Below the pieces are notes generated by a model. That model made no database searches, was not told where the DNA came from, and was given only the letters and a program-made list of their open reading frames with translations. Below are positions 1 to 9,262 of a stretch of DNA of 64,000 nucleotides, one piece after another. Source of the DNA: Bacteroidetes bacterium CG12_big_fil_rev_8_21_14_0_65_60_17 (GTDB lineage Bacteria > Bacteroidota > Rhodothermia > Rhodothermales > UBA10348); assembly GCA_002787815.1 (NCBI GenBank), contig PCUY01000047.1:1-64000 (forward strand), written 5' to 3'. The translations under genes were made by a program, and so were the position numbers. Numbering within the stretch: the first letter of the stretch is position 1; every line of letters starts with the position of its first letter.

Positions 1-2004
1 TTTGACGTTTTCACGTGGCCGTTCCTGGAAGGGAATCCGCGTGAGGCGCTTGTGCGTCCGCGGACGCTGGTTGTTACCCGTTCGACTGCCGAGCGGTATT
101 GGGGCACGTCCCGTGGCGTAACCGGACGCACGGTCCTGGTGGGAGACAGGGAGTATGAGGTGACCGGCGTCATCGAGGACATTCCTCACCAGAGCCATCT
201 GCGCTTCGATGTGCTCGCTTCGTTCGCATCCACATCCTGGGCCAGCCAGGAAATTTTCGGGTCCGCCAATTTCTTTACTTACCTCTTGCTCTCCCGCGGA
301 ACAACCGTCGAGAAAACACAGGCCGAGGTCGACCAGCTTGTGGCCCAGGCCTTGGAGGAGGCCGGAGGGTTTCCGATAGACATCCGGTTTATCCTGCAGC
401 CGCTCACGGACATCTACCTCGTGCACATGGGGCGCATGGACCAGGTCGTGCTGTTCATTGGTCTGGCGCTGCTTGTTCTTGTAGTCGCCGCCTTTAATTA
501 CATCAATATGGGTACGGCCCGTTCGGCGCGCCGCGCGCGAGAGGTGGGCGTGCGAAAAGTGCTCGGGGCGGACAACAGGGGGATTGCCCGGCAGTTTTTC
601 GGTGAAAGTGCCCTCATGACGCTGATTGCCTTTGCTGCGGGGCTGGCCATCGCTCTTACATCCCTCCCGGCGTTCGAGTCGCTGGCAGGCCGCCCGTTGA
701 ATACAGCGCTGCTCACCGCACCACGCATGCTCCTGTGGATTCCGGTCGTCCTCGCCAGTGTAGCGCTCGCTGCCGGATTCTATCCGGCGCTGGTCATGAC
801 GCGGTACGAGCCCGCATCAACCCTGAAAGGAGCACAATCATCACCCGGAGGCAGTGCGCGGTTCCGGGATGTGCTGGTCTCACTGCAATTTGCCATTACC
901 GTGTTTCTTCTCGTCTCGGCTACCGCCGTGTATATGCAGATGGAGCATATCCGCACGGTAGACACAGGGTTTGATCGGGATCAGACCGTAGTGATTCCGC
1001 TGGCGGACGTTTCCGCCCGGAGGGCCGTACCGACACTCAAGGATGAATGGATGCAGGACAGCCGCATTCTGGGAGCATCGGCCATGGCGGCCATTCCCGG
1101 CAACATGCTGGGCGGATACGGCCTGCGTTTTCCAGGCATGTCGCCGGACGCTGACGTCAAACCTATCCACGCCAGCCCTGTGGACAGTGATGGACCCGAG
1201 GTGCTGGGGCTGGATTTCCTGGCCGGTGAGACCTTCCGCGACTCCCCCAATCCCTTGGCTGGCCCCGATAGCGCTGCGTACGAATACGTCATCAATGAAT
1301 CGCTGGCGCGCCTGGCCGGATGGTCGCCCGAGGAGGCCATTGGCCAACGCATGTCGGTTTCCGGAACGACACGCATGGGTACAGTCCGCGGAGTCGTCCG
1401 CGACTTCAATTTTCTGGACCTGCGACAGGAAATAGAGCCACAGGCGCTCTTCGTGGAGCCCGAGTGGAATGTGCTGCTCATTCGCCTGGCACCGGGCGCA
1501 CCGGTTCGGGACATCATTGGTGCAATTCAACAGTCATGGACAGCCGCCACGCAGGGCAGCCCGTGGACCTACACCTTCCTCGACGATGAGTTCAATGCCC
1601 ACTATGATAGCGAAGAGCGCCTCGGGCGGATTTTCCTCGTGGCATCGCTACTTGCCGCGTTTGTGGCGCTGCTGGGCCTGACGGGTCTTGCCGCGTTCGC
1701 AGCCGAACAACGTGTACGGGAAATCGGCATCCGGAAAGTGCTGGGGGCAACGCGTGCGCAGATCGTCCTGCTGCTCGGCACATCGACCATGTCGCGAGTT
1801 CTGACGGGCAGTATCATTGCGCTGCCCATCGCCGCATGGGCCATGCACGTATGGCTCGGGCGCTTCGCCTACCGCATAGACCTCTCCGTGTGGCCGTTCG
1901 TGGCGGCGCTGCTGGTATGTCTCGTCGTCTCCTTTGCTATAGTGAGCCTCCAGGCACTCCGGGCCGCAGGATCCGATCCCGCACAGACGCTCCGCTCGGC
2001 CTGA
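1..2004 (+). CDS. ABC transporter permease, MacB/FtsX type (5' end outside window)
   Basis: Inner-membrane permease of the MacB/FtsX class, which couples a separate ATPase to lipoprotein or peptide export or to envelope signalling. The frame is open from base 1, so the GTG at 52 in the ORF track is not the true start. About 667 residues remain of what is usually an ~800-residue double-module protein in Bacteroidota. The order is: end of a MacB periplasmic core, an FtsX membrane block carrying REVGVRKVLGA, a second periplasmic core, and a C-terminal FtsX block carrying REIGIRKVLGA. Hydrophobic helices flank both cytoplasmic motifs. No ATPase subunit is visible beside it; one may lie upstream of the window. 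Its last 68 bases overlap the 3' end of the convergent STAS-like gene. The family call is firm; the substrate is unknown. Confidence 0.9.
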   Translation, partial: FDVFTWPFLEGNPREALVRPRTLVVTRSTAERYWGTSRGVTGRTVLVGDREYEVTGVIEDIPHQSHLRFDVLASFASTSWASQEIFGSANFFTYLLLSRGTTVEKTQAEVDQLVAQALEEAGGFPIDIRFILQPLTDIYLVHMGRMDQVVLFIGLALLVLVVAAFNYINMGTARSARRAREVGVRKVLGADNRGIARQFFGESALMTLIAFAAGLAIALTSLPAFESLAGRPLNTALLTAPRMLLWIPVVLASVALAAGFYPALVMTRYEPASTLKGAQSSPGGSARFRDVLVSLQFAITVFLLVSATAVYMQMEHIRTVDTGFDRDQTVVIPLADVSARRAVPTLKDEWMQDSRILGASAMAAIPGNMLGGYGLRFPGMSPDADVKPIHASPVDSDGPEVLGLDFLAGETFRDSPNPLAGPDSAAYEYVINESLARLAGWSPEEAIGQRMSVSGTTRMGTVRGVVRDFNFLDLRQEIEPQALFVEPEWNVLLIRLAPGAPVRDIIGAIQQSWTAATQGSPWTYTFLDDEFNAHYDSEERLGRIFLVASLLAAFVALLGLTGLAAFAAEQRVREIGIRKVLGATRAQIVLLLGTSTMSRVLTGSIIALPIAAWAMHVWLGRFAYRIDLSVWPFVAALLVCLVVSFAIVSLQALRAAGSDPAQTLRSA

Positions 2005-2377
2005 TGTCCGACTTTCCGGAGAGCCAGGCCACGGCCTCGTCCCAGCTGGTCATGACACGGGCCTGGCGCCCCCGGTTCCGGGCGACGGTCTCCAGGAAAA
2101 CGCTCCGCTCGGCGTGTCGGTCCAGTTCAAGAAACACCAGTCGACACGAGCCCAATCCGGGCTCAGCGGCCAGCCGCGCGCCGAAGTTGTACGCATCCAC
2201 TATTCCAATCTCCATATCTGCACGGCGCAGATCCACCACAATGCCCTGTACGTCACGGCCTTTGGCCTGACGCACAAACTCGGTCAGCGCCTGGTTTCTG
2301 GTCTCGGCCGTAATCCTACCGGCGTAGTCCACGTGCCAGAGACCCGGTGCAGGAAGCGGGGTGATCGTAAAGGACAT
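1937..2377 (-). CDS. STAS/SpoIIAA-like hypothetical protein
   Basis: Small soluble protein of 146 residues. The ORF track extends upstream, but the ATG at 2377 is preferred because a GGAG ribosome-binding site sits about 10 bases before it and the protein then starts MSFTITPLP. The alternating strand/helix pattern and the segment GIVVDLRRADMEIG resemble STAS or SpoIIAA-like folds, used in anti-sigma antagonists and in transporter-linked regulators. No conserved phosphorylatable serine could be identified. It follows the ABC exporter gene on the same strand by 70 bases and may be cotranscribed with it. The last 22 or so codons are antisense to the end of the MacB-type permease, so the C-terminal tail may be non-conserved. 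Function unknown. Confidence 0.6.
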   Translation of the reverse strand: MSFTITPLPAPGLWHVDYAGRITAETRNQALTEFVRQAKGRDVQGIVVDLRRADMEIGIVDAYNFGARLAAEPGLGSCRLVFLELDRHAERSVFLETVARNRGRQARVMTSWDEAVAWLSGKSDIRPSGASVRDRILRPGVPGGSL

Positions 2378-2447
2378 GACAGAATCTCCAGACGGTGCTG
2401 CTGGCCGCCTCAAACGTGTGCCTGTGCACCAACATAAGCAACACGTA

Positions 2448-4202
2448 TCACACTGTCCCAGCCATTTCCCGGAACTGCAGTTCATGCAGCCGGGCATAGA
2501 GCCCATCGAGCGCCATGAGTTCGCTGTGCGTTCCGGACTCCACCAGCGCGCCGTGATCCAGACAGAAAATGGTGCCGGCCCGCTGGATGGTCGACAGCCG
2601 ATGCGCAATCACAATGGTCGTGAGCGAGGTTTCGCGCGAAAAAATACCCTCCAAGGCATCCTGTATGACCGCTTCCGATTCGCTGTCCAGGCTGGCCGTG
2701 GCTTCATCGAGCACCAGGATACGCGCATCCTTGATCATGGCCCGTGCAATGGCAATCCGCTGCTTCTGCCCACCGGAGAGCTTTACGCCCCGCTCACCGA
2801 CCTCCGTGTCGTAGCCCCGGGGCAGTTCCTCAATGAACGTATGGGCATTGGCTATCCGGGCGGCACGCTCCACATCGGCATCGCTGGCCTCCGGTCGCGC
2901 GTAGCGAATGTTGTCGCGGACGGAGCCGGAAAACAGGGTCGGCTCCTGTGGCACCATGGCCAGCCCATCCCGCAGCGCCTCCAGGTCCATGTCGCGAACG
3001 TCGCGCCCTCCGATCCTGACGGCACCCTGCTGCGGATCGTAGAACCGTGCCAGAAGCCGCGTCAGCGTGCTCTTTCCCGAACCCGATGGGCCGACAAACG
3101 CCACGGTAGCTTCTTCCGGGATGGTGAACGATACGCCCTGCAGCGCCGGCTGGCTACCGCCGGGATAGACGAATGTGACGTTTTCAAACTCGATATTTCC
3201 CGGCTCCAGCCGGGGGTAGCTGCCACTCGTCTCCGGGTCGGAGTCGAGCAGTTCCGAGACGCGCTCGAGCGCCGCCATGCCGGCCTGTAGCTGATTGTTG
3301 AAGAACATCACCGACAGGATGGGCCGCTGCAGCATCTGCTGGTACATCAGGAACGCCGTCAGTTCGCCGACCGTGAGCGTTCCCTGGACGACAAACCACC
3401 CTCCGATGAAAAGAATGGCACCAATGCCATAGTCTGCGGTGAGTCCGATCAGCCCTTCCATGTACCCCACGTCCTTGCGCCGGTCCAGGTTGTGCTCCAC
3501 GTAGGCATTGTTCTCGACGCCGAACTTGCGCTCTTCCATGCGCTCGCCCGCAAACACCTTGACGACCTGGATATTGCCAATCACCTCACTCGCGACGGCT
3601 GTCATTTCGCCCACGCGGGCACGGATTCTTCTGGATGCGGCGCGCAGCGCCGGCTGGTAATGCCGCGTAATGAGCGCCAGCAGCGGCGTCACGACGACGT
3701 TCACGAGCGCCAACTTCCAGTTCATGATCACAACAATGACCAGGATCACCAGAATGCTGAAAAGCTGTCCGGCGAGCCGCGTCGATCCCGCCTGGATCAT
3801 GCCTTCAAGCGCATTCACATCGCTCACGACGCGCGAGACGAGGCTACCCGAACGCTCCTCCGCGAAGCGTACCACGGGAAGGCGCAGCATGCGTGACCAC
3901 GCGCGCATGCGGATGTCACTGATAATGCTCTGCGTAAAAGCAAAGCTCAGATACATGCTCGCGTACCCGACAAACATCTTGACCAGGTAGAATGCGGCAA
4001 ACAGACCGGCCAGCCACAGGAACAGGTTCACTTCGCCCGACGGTACGACTACATCGAGTCCATACCGGATGAACTGCGGACTCACCGTGCCAAGCGAGGC
4101 CGACAACGAAATAAGCAGCGACAGCCCGAGCACCTTGGCCTTGTAGGGCGCAAGCACGTACCACAGCTTTCGGACACTGTCGAAGGACTTCTCAGATTCC
4201 AT
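2448..4202 (-). CDS. ABC exporter, fused permease-ATPase (MsbA/multidrug type)
   Basis: Half-transporter of 584 residues that would dimerise in the inner membrane to export lipids, peptides or drugs. The N-terminal ~310 residues hold six predicted helices (exporter type 1 fold). The C-terminal nucleotide-binding domain shows Walker [10 protein letters not shown] (about residue 370), signature LSGGQKQ, Walker [14 protein letters not shown] and the H-loop IAHRLST. The start MESEKSF at 4202 is preferred over the ORF-track ATG at 4244, since the extra 14 residues look non-conserved. It is divergent from infA, and the 121 bases between them must hold both promoters. A second, distinct exporter of the same class lies at 9263-11035. 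Substrate cannot be inferred. Confidence 0.92.
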   Translation of the reverse strand: MESEKSFDSVRKLWYVLAPYKAKVLGLSLLISLSASLGTVSPQFIRYGLDVVVPSGEVNLFLWLAGLFAAFYLVKMFVGYASMYLSFAFTQSIISDIRMRAWSRMLRLPVVRFAEERSGSLVSRVVSDVNALEGMIQAGSTRLAGQLFSILVILVIVVIMNWKLALVNVVVTPLLALITRHYQPALRAASRRIRARVGEMTAVASEVIGNIQVVKVFAGERMEERKFGVENNAYVEHNLDRRKDVGYMEGLIGLTADYGIGAILFIGGWFVVQGTLTVGELTAFLMYQQMLQRPILSVMFFNNQLQAGMAALERVSELLDSDPETSGSYPRLEPGNIEFENVTFVYPGGSQPALQGVSFTIPEEATVAFVGPSGSGKSTLTRLLARFYDPQQGAVRIGGRDVRDMDLEALRDGLAMVPQEPTLFSGSVRDNIRYARPEASDADVERAARIANAHTFIEELPRGYDTEVGERGVKLSGGQKQRIAIARAMIKDARILVLDEATASLDSESEAVIQDALEGIFSRETSLTTIVIAHRLSTIQRAGTIFCLDHGALVESGTHSELMALDGLYARLHELQFREMAGTV

Positions 4203-4273
4203 GTCACGGAAAACGCCATATCCCGGAACAGGGTCCAGCGTCAACGGGATCTTCAGAAGTCGGACCTTTTCAG

Positions 4274-4304
4274 TTGCTCACTCCGTTACAATAGGCTGTA
4301 TACT
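4274..4304 (+). promoter_or_regulatory. candidate promoter of infA
   Basis: A TATACT box at 4299-4304 lies 19 bases before the infA ATG, with a TTG element at 4274-4276 upstream. The TATACT word recurs before tonB (42564-42569). The spacing to TTG (22 bases) is longer than a standard sigma-70 promoter but within the looser Bacteroidota range. Prediction from sequence only. Confidence 0.35.
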
Positions 4305-4323
4305 GCTACAAAAACCACATTTC

Positions 4324-4545
4324 ATGGCCAAGCAAGAACCCATCAAACAGGAAGGGACCGTTATTGAGGCGCTCCCCAATACGCAATTCCGCGTTGAACT
4401 CGACAACGGACACGTCATTCTGGGCATTCTGTCCGGAAAGATGCGCAAGTTCTTCATCAAGATCCTGCCCGGCGACCGCGTCGATGTCGAGCTCTCGCCC
4501 TACGACCTGACCAAGGGCCGTATCGTGTACCGGTACAAGAACTGA
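4324..4545 (+). CDS. infA: translation initiation factor IF-1
   Basis: IF-1 binds the 30S A site during initiation. The 73-residue protein starts [13 protein letters not shown] and carries the OB-fold signature: [42 protein letters not shown]. The length matches the family. The ORF-track start at 4201 lies upstream of the normal IF-1 N-terminus and is rejected. The gene is unusual in standing alone between an ABC exporter and an amylase: infA in most Bacteroidota sits in the ribosomal-protein operon next to map/rpmJ/rpsM. The residues around SGKMRKFF differ somewhat from the common SGKMRMHYI form. It may be a relocated single copy or a second paralogue; the window cannot decide. Confidence 0.95.
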   Translation: MAKQEPIKQEGTVIEALPNTQFRVELDNGHVILGILSGKMRKFFIKILPGDRVDVELSPYDLTKGRIVYRYKN

Positions 4546-4585
4546 CCGCCCGTACGTCGGCGTGCATGTCGCCCGGGCCAGACGC

Positions 4586-7447
4586 TCATCGCAGGATGGT
4601 CACGGCGCGTTGCATGCTTTCCCCGGTCGTCCCGACGCGCAGAAAATAGGTGCCTGCTGACACGCCTCCCAGGTCCAATTCCAGGACATGGCGACCGGCC
4701 GCCAGCACGCCCTGCCGCTGCCGCCACACGCGCCTCCCGTCAACGGCAACAAGTACGACGTCCACCTCGGATGCGCGCGGCAGCGCCAGCTCCACGCGGC
4801 TCACACCGCGAACCGGGTTGGGCCAGGGGCTTCCGAGCGTCGCGTGCTGCGGAAGCTCCTCCACGTCATCTGCCGCCACGGTTATGATCCCGTCGGGCGG
4901 CGTCACAGCGGGCTCAAAGCTCGTGAATATGTGGAATTCTCCGGGTAGCAGAGATAGTGTCTGCGACGAGGTGGCCACATCGACCATTTCTCCGCTGAAA
5001 AAATTGCGCCACGTGCCTGTCACCGGGAAAGAAACCGTAGCCGTGCGGCCGGTCACACCGAAATTCCCGACGACCACTGCGTGCTCGCCGTTCGGATGCG
5101 AAAGCACCAGCCGCTTCACATCTCCCGAAAAACTTCGCGTGACGCTCGTTTCGGCGTCATGGAATACGTCGTGTGCGCGCCGCAGATGGATGATCGATGC
5201 GAACGTCTCGTACACATTCCGCCTGAGCGGGTCATCATAATAATCCCAACGGATGGGCTTGTTGCCCGTTCGGCCATTGAAATCGATCGATACGTCGTAG
5301 CCGAGCTCGCCGAACATCCACAGCATTCTGGGCCCGGGAACGGTGTACAGAAACGCCGAGAGCGCCTTCACGCGATCGAGCGCGACCGGGAGGTCGCGCA
5401 CCGAGTACCCGGCCGATCCATTTCCGAAGGCCAGATTCTTGAACATGATCCGCTCCTCATCGTGGCTCTCCATGTAGCCCACGATATGATCGAACGCCCA
5501 ACCTCGGCTGCCTGACCAGATGTCCGAGAAATCCGAGTTCGACGTGAAGCCCATGGCGGCCTCCTGGAACTGGTGCGTCACGTTCGTCCACACCATCATC
5601 CCCTGGTTGGCGAGGGTGCGTTGCTCGAGATCGGCCGTCCAGTGCTCCAGAATCACGTAGGCTTCGGGGTCCACCTCCCACACCCTGCGCGCCATCCGTT
5701 CCAGGATGGCAATCCGGTCCGCATCAAAATTGCCGCCCCGGTTGTTGTTCGTAAAACCCTGCGTGAAATCGAACCGGAACCCGTCGAAGCGGAATTCCTC
5801 GAGCCAGAAGGCGTTCACCCGGTCCACGAATGCCCGCGTCTCGGGGCTCTCGTGGTCAAAGTCAAAACCGAAGCACGTCGCCGGATGCGCACAGGTCTCG
5901 TTGAACCACGGGTTCTCGGCGGTCGGTTGCCCGCCCTCGAAGTACTGCCTCACGAGCGGCGCCTGGCCGAAGGAATGTTGCAGCACCATATCCATGATGA
6001 CCGCCATTCCGCGACCGTGCGCGGCGTCGATGAAGCGTTTCAGATCGTCCGAAGGCCCATAGAACTTGTCGACTGCGAAATAGAACGAGGGATTATACCC
6101 CCAGCTTTCATTTCCTTCGAACTCATTGTGTGGCAATAGCTCAATGGCATTCACGCCGAGCCGCTCCAGATACCCGAGCGTGTCGACCAGCGCCAGCCAG
6201 TCGTGGTCGGCCAGGAAGTCGCGCACCAGCAGCTCGTAGATTACGAGCTCCTGTTGGGGCGGCCGGGCGAAGTCGTTGGCTGTCCACTCGAACGGCGCCC
6301 GGCCGCCCTCCAGAACGCCAACCGCATGCTGCGTGCGCCCGGTCGGATACGGCTTCAGGTCCGGATAAATGCTCTCCGGAATGAAACTGTCCTCGGGCGA
6401 GAGCACTTTTTCGGTATACGGATCGGCCAGGCGCAGATGTCCGTCCATGAGATACTGGAAGGCATATTCGCGGCCCGGCTCGAGCCCGTCCAATTCAATC
6501 CAGAAATGCACACTGTCGTCCCGCACCGCATGTCGCTTCATCTGGTATTCCGGCAGCACCTCCCAGTCGGTGAAGTCGCCAATCACATGGACGAACTGCT
6601 TGAACGGCGCGTAGACCGAGAGCGTGACGCGCGACCCATCCGCCCCATAGGTAATACCATCCCGGACGCCGGGCGGCAACGCTTCTTGCTTGTTCGATCC
6701 GACAAGCAGCGCCGCAAAGGAATCGGCAGCCACCGTGGATCCGGCCACCGCCTCGACGCGGACCACGGAGCGTCCAGGCTCGGAAAGGGCCCACGAAAAT
6801 GCCAGCGAATCGTTTTCGACCATGGCCACCTCCATGTCGTCAATGAACAGCGCCATGCGATCGATCGTGCCGGCATCGGTCGTCGATATGGCCAGGATGT
6901 CAACCTCACCCGGCTCTGTCAGCACCAGCGGATCCAGGCTCGACACCTGGGGGGAAGCAAACTGAACGGAGACGCCGCCCTGGAAAACGTCCACGAAAAT
7001 GTCGCATCCACCCGTGTCCTTGCCCGTCGTCGTGCCGGTTGCGTTCCGGAAAACCATGGCGAGCCGAAGCACGGTCTCGCTCTCGGGCACGGCATAGTAG
7101 GCGCGGATGTCCGGAATGTTGAGGGTGTAGGTATCGGGAGCCGTCCGCGTCATCAGCGTTTCAGGCGTATTCTGGCCCCAGGCGGTCTTGACGTGTCGCC
7201 AATCGGCTTCGTTCGCCTGACATCCATCCTGGCGCGCACTCAGATTCGTGATGACCCCGGTGTGGATGTAGATATCGCCCGTCTGTCCGGCAAGCCCCGC
7301 ATCTCCCCGATCCGCGTGGAACGTCAGGGTAACCGGATCACGCTCCGCGGGAATGGCGGGCGAGGTCGTGACGACCTGACCCAGCACGGCGCCTGGCAGC
7401 AGGGCCAGCAGCGCCAGGCCGAGTATGCCCCTCGCGCCGCCCGTCAC
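4586..7447 (-). CDS. secreted alpha-amylase family (GH13) enzyme with T9SS sorting tail
   Basis: Secreted starch- or alpha-glucan-active enzyme of 953 residues. A signal peptide ends near residue 23 (ALLPGAVLG/Q). Beta-sandwich modules follow, including a CBM48-like early-set domain around 265-355 (YAPFKQFVHVIGDFTDWEV). The GH13 barrel is at about 400-740: region I VIMDMVLQHS, nucleophile Asp in GFRFDFTQG, acid/base Glu in VILEHW, transition-state Asp in ESHDEERI. The last ~80 residues (SPWPNPVRG to VTILR) match a type A sorting domain for type IX secretion. The start codon overlaps the stop of the PQQ dehydrogenase gene by ATGA, so translation is probably coupled. The exact specificity (amylase, pullulanase or branching-type) cannot be read from motifs. 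Confidence 0.92.
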   Translation of the reverse strand: MTGGARGILGLALLALLPGAVLGQVVTTSPAIPAERDPVTLTFHADRGDAGLAGQTGDIYIHTGVITNLSARQDGCQANEADWRHVKTAWGQNTPETLMTRTAPDTYTLNIPDIRAYYAVPESETVLRLAMVFRNATGTTTGKDTGGCDIFVDVFQGGVSVQFASPQVSSLDPLVLTEPGEVDILAISTTDAGTIDRMALFIDDMEVAMVENDSLAFSWALSEPGRSVVRVEAVAGSTVAADSFAALLVGSNKQEALPPGVRDGITYGADGSRVTLSVYAPFKQFVHVIGDFTDWEVLPEYQMKRHAVRDDSVHFWIELDGLEPGREYAFQYLMDGHLRLADPYTEKVLSPEDSFIPESIYPDLKPYPTGRTQHAVGVLEGGRAPFEWTANDFARPPQQELVIYELLVRDFLADHDWLALVDTLGYLERLGVNAIELLPHNEFEGNESWGYNPSFYFAVDKFYGPSDDLKRFIDAAHGRGMAVIMDMVLQHSFGQAPLVRQYFEGGQPTAENPWFNETCAHPATCFGFDFDHESPETRAFVDRVNAFWLEEFRFDGFRFDFTQGFTNNNRGGNFDADRIAILERMARRVWEVDPEAYVILEHWTADLEQRTLANQGMMVWTNVTHQFQEAAMGFTSNSDFSDIWSGSRGWAFDHIVGYMESHDEERIMFKNLAFGNGSAGYSVRDLPVALDRVKALSAFLYTVPGPRMLWMFGELGYDVSIDFNGRTGNKPIRWDYYDDPLRRNVYETFASIIHLRRAHDVFHDAETSVTRSFSGDVKRLVLSHPNGEHAVVVGNFGVTGRTATVSFPVTGTWRNFFSGEMVDVATSSQTLSLLPGEFHIFTSFEPAVTPPDGIITVAADDVEELPQHATLGSPWPNPVRGVSRVELALPRASEVDVVLVAVDGRRVWRQRQGVLAAGRHVLELDLGGVSAGTYFLRVGTTGESMQRAVTILR

Positions 7448-8598
7448 GGCTCCAGCCGCACAATCGACACGCCGCCACGAGGCCGATCGAATGCCACCCA
7501 GATATGACCGGCGGCATCCTGTGCCAGGTGCCGAACGCGGCCCTCCCCGCTGAGCAGCGTCTCCTCCGACACGACCGTATGCCCATCCACGTCAAGGCGC
7601 GCAATCTGCTGCCCGGCAAGACCACCCACGAAAAAGTCCCCGCGCCAATCTGGAAACGCCTCGCCCGTGTATATGAGCAGTCCCGACGTGGCAATGGATG
7701 GCACCCAGTAGTGCACGGGCTGCTCCATCCCCTCACGGTGCGTTTCGTCATGCAGATGGCTCCCGCCGTAATTCACCCCGTACCCGATCACCGGCCACCC
7801 ATAGTTGCGACCCGGGAGCACCAGGTTGAGCTCGTCGCCCCCCTGCGGGCCGTGCTCGTTCAGCCATAATTCGCCCGTTTCCGGGTGCATGGCCATCCCC
7901 TGGGCATTGCGGTGTCCGTAGCTCCAGATTTCCGGCTGCGCACCCGGATTGTCCACGAAGGGATTGTCCGGGGGGATGCGGCCGTCGTCGAAAATCCGGA
8001 CCACCGTGCCGTGGTGGTTCGTCAGATCCTGCGCCGGATGCGCCTCCAGGTCACCACGCGGTGGAGCCTGCCGGTCGCCGACGGTCACGAACAGATGCCC
8101 CTCGCCGTCAAACACGAGGCGCGATCCGTAGTGGCCGCGGCCAGCTGAAATGGCCACGAATATGTCTTCGACGTCAACCAGACGTAGTCCGCTGCCGCCC
8201 TCCGCGCCACCTGGTCCTTCCAGCACGCCGCGGGCCACGGCCGTTGTAGAGTTGTCACCAACGGGCTTCGAGTAGCTCAGATACACCAGGTGGTTGTCTT
8301 CAAAATCCGGATGCAGCGCCACGTCAAGCAGCCCCCCCTGTCCCTGGGCGAATACGGCGGGGACGCCGCCGACGGGCGCATCCACCAGTCTCCCCTCCCG
8401 CACGAGGCGAAGCCTTCCGGGCCGTTCGGTCACGAGCAGATCGCCCGACGGCAGAAAGGCCATGGACCAGGCATTCTCAAGCCCGCTTATGACCTCGACA
8501 ACACGGAAGTCCTGGGCGTGGGTCGCAGGCGGGACGGCGCTGCCCGTGATGAGTGTCAGTACAAGAGCTGGCAGGAGGGTTTTTGTGAGGGCTGACAT
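7444..8598 (-). CDS. PQQ-dependent aldose sugar dehydrogenase
   Basis: Secreted quinoprotein of 384 residues resembling YliI/Asd, which oxidises aldose sugars in the periplasm or outside using PQQ. The start MSALTKTLLPAL at 8598 gives a clean signal peptide ending near THAQ; the ORF-track start adds 41 unlikely residues. The beta-propeller signatures are present: LENAWSMAFLPSGDLLVTERPG, RGHYGSRLVFD with VTVGDR, and NEHGPQGGDELNLV followed by GRNYGWP, the typical active-site and PQQ-contact region. It is 34 bases downstream of the peroxiredoxin gene and overlaps the amylase gene by 4 bases, so sugar release and sugar oxidation may be coexpressed (inference). PQQ biosynthesis genes are not in the window. 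Confidence 0.9.
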   Translation of the reverse strand: MSALTKTLLPALVLTLITGSAVPPATHAQDFRVVEVISGLENAWSMAFLPSGDLLVTERPGRLRLVREGRLVDAPVGGVPAVFAQGQGGLLDVALHPDFEDNHLVYLSYSKPVGDNSTTAVARGVLEGPGGAEGGSGLRLVDVEDIFVAISAGRGHYGSRLVFDGEGHLFVTVGDRQAPPRGDLEAHPAQDLTNHHGTVVRIFDDGRIPPDNPFVDNPGAQPEIWSYGHRNAQGMAMHPETGELWLNEHGPQGGDELNLVLPGRNYGWPVIGYGVNYGGSHLHDETHREGMEQPVHYWVPSIATSGLLIYTGEAFPDWRGDFFVGGLAGQQIARLDVDGHTVVSEETLLSGEGRVRHLAQDAAGHIWVAFDRPRGGVSIVRLEP

Positions 8599-8632
8599 GA
8601 CAATGTGTTCTCGCTTGGACGTGATGTCCAGT

Positions 8633-9169
8633 CTACAACGCACGCGCGAAGGAAACCACATCATCGAACGGCATGTGGTCGCCTTCATCCCGCCCGTAAT
8701 GGGCATACTGGACAATGCCATCGGGCCGGACCAGGAAATCGGCCGGCATGGTAATCATGCTGCCCTTGATTTTGAGGGGCACGTATCCCTTCAGCATGCC
8801 CTTCATGAGCGTGGGGAAGCGGAGGATCATGCCCTTGAGCACCCCCCACACCGATTTCTCAATGCCGAACATGCGATAGTACGTGTTTTGGGCATCGGCC
8901 AGCACCGGAAAGGGGGCGTCGTGCTTCGAGGCATGCTCCTGAAGGTTGTCAAGCGGCGAGTCGAATACCGCCACGAGTTCAAAATCGGGACCGAGCTCAT
9001 CGTAGCGCTCGACGAGCTGGTGCATACGCAGGTTGCAGAAGGGACAACCCGCGAAGCGATAGAACGAAAGCAGGTAGGGGCGGCCTTCGAGCGAGGCCGT
9101 GGAGAACAGTGAGCCGTCCAGTTGGGGAAGTTCCATGATGGGTGCCGGGGTGCCGGATTCTATGCGCAT
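8633..9169 (-). CDS. peroxiredoxin-like (AhpC/TSA, thioredoxin-fold) protein
   Basis: 178-residue thioredoxin-fold protein. The motif FAGCPFCNLRMHQL (about residues 39-52) provides the CxxC pair expected of the peroxiredoxin-like AhpC/TSA subgroup, and the fold continues with VAVFDSPLDNL and DFLVRPDGIVQYAHYG. It has no signal peptide, so it should act in the cytoplasm against peroxides or as a thiol oxidoreductase. It is first in the minus-strand run leading to the PQQ dehydrogenase and amylase. The 93-base gap upstream separates it from the ABC exporter and contains an AT-rich TATTGTAAC word that could belong to its promoter. Exact substrate unknown. Confidence 0.85.
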   Translation of the reverse strand: MRIESGTPAPIMELPQLDGSLFSTASLEGRPYLLSFYRFAGCPFCNLRMHQLVERYDELGPDFELVAVFDSPLDNLQEHASKHDAPFPVLADAQNTYYRMFGIEKSVWGVLKGMILRFPTLMKGMLKGYVPLKIKGSMITMPADFLVRPDGIVQYAHYGRDEGDHMPFDDVVSFARAL

Positions 9170-9262
9170 GGGGTGACAATGGATGTGATGGCAAACTCAG
9201 GGGGTGCTATGTAGTGGTCGCGGCTTACCTGTTACAATAAATTGTCTGCGGCCGGACAAGCG

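Noticed and set aside
6203-7507. 434-residue plus-strand ORF
   Set aside because: Lies antisense to the amylase and PQQ genes, has no domain and reads as low-complexity basic sequence.
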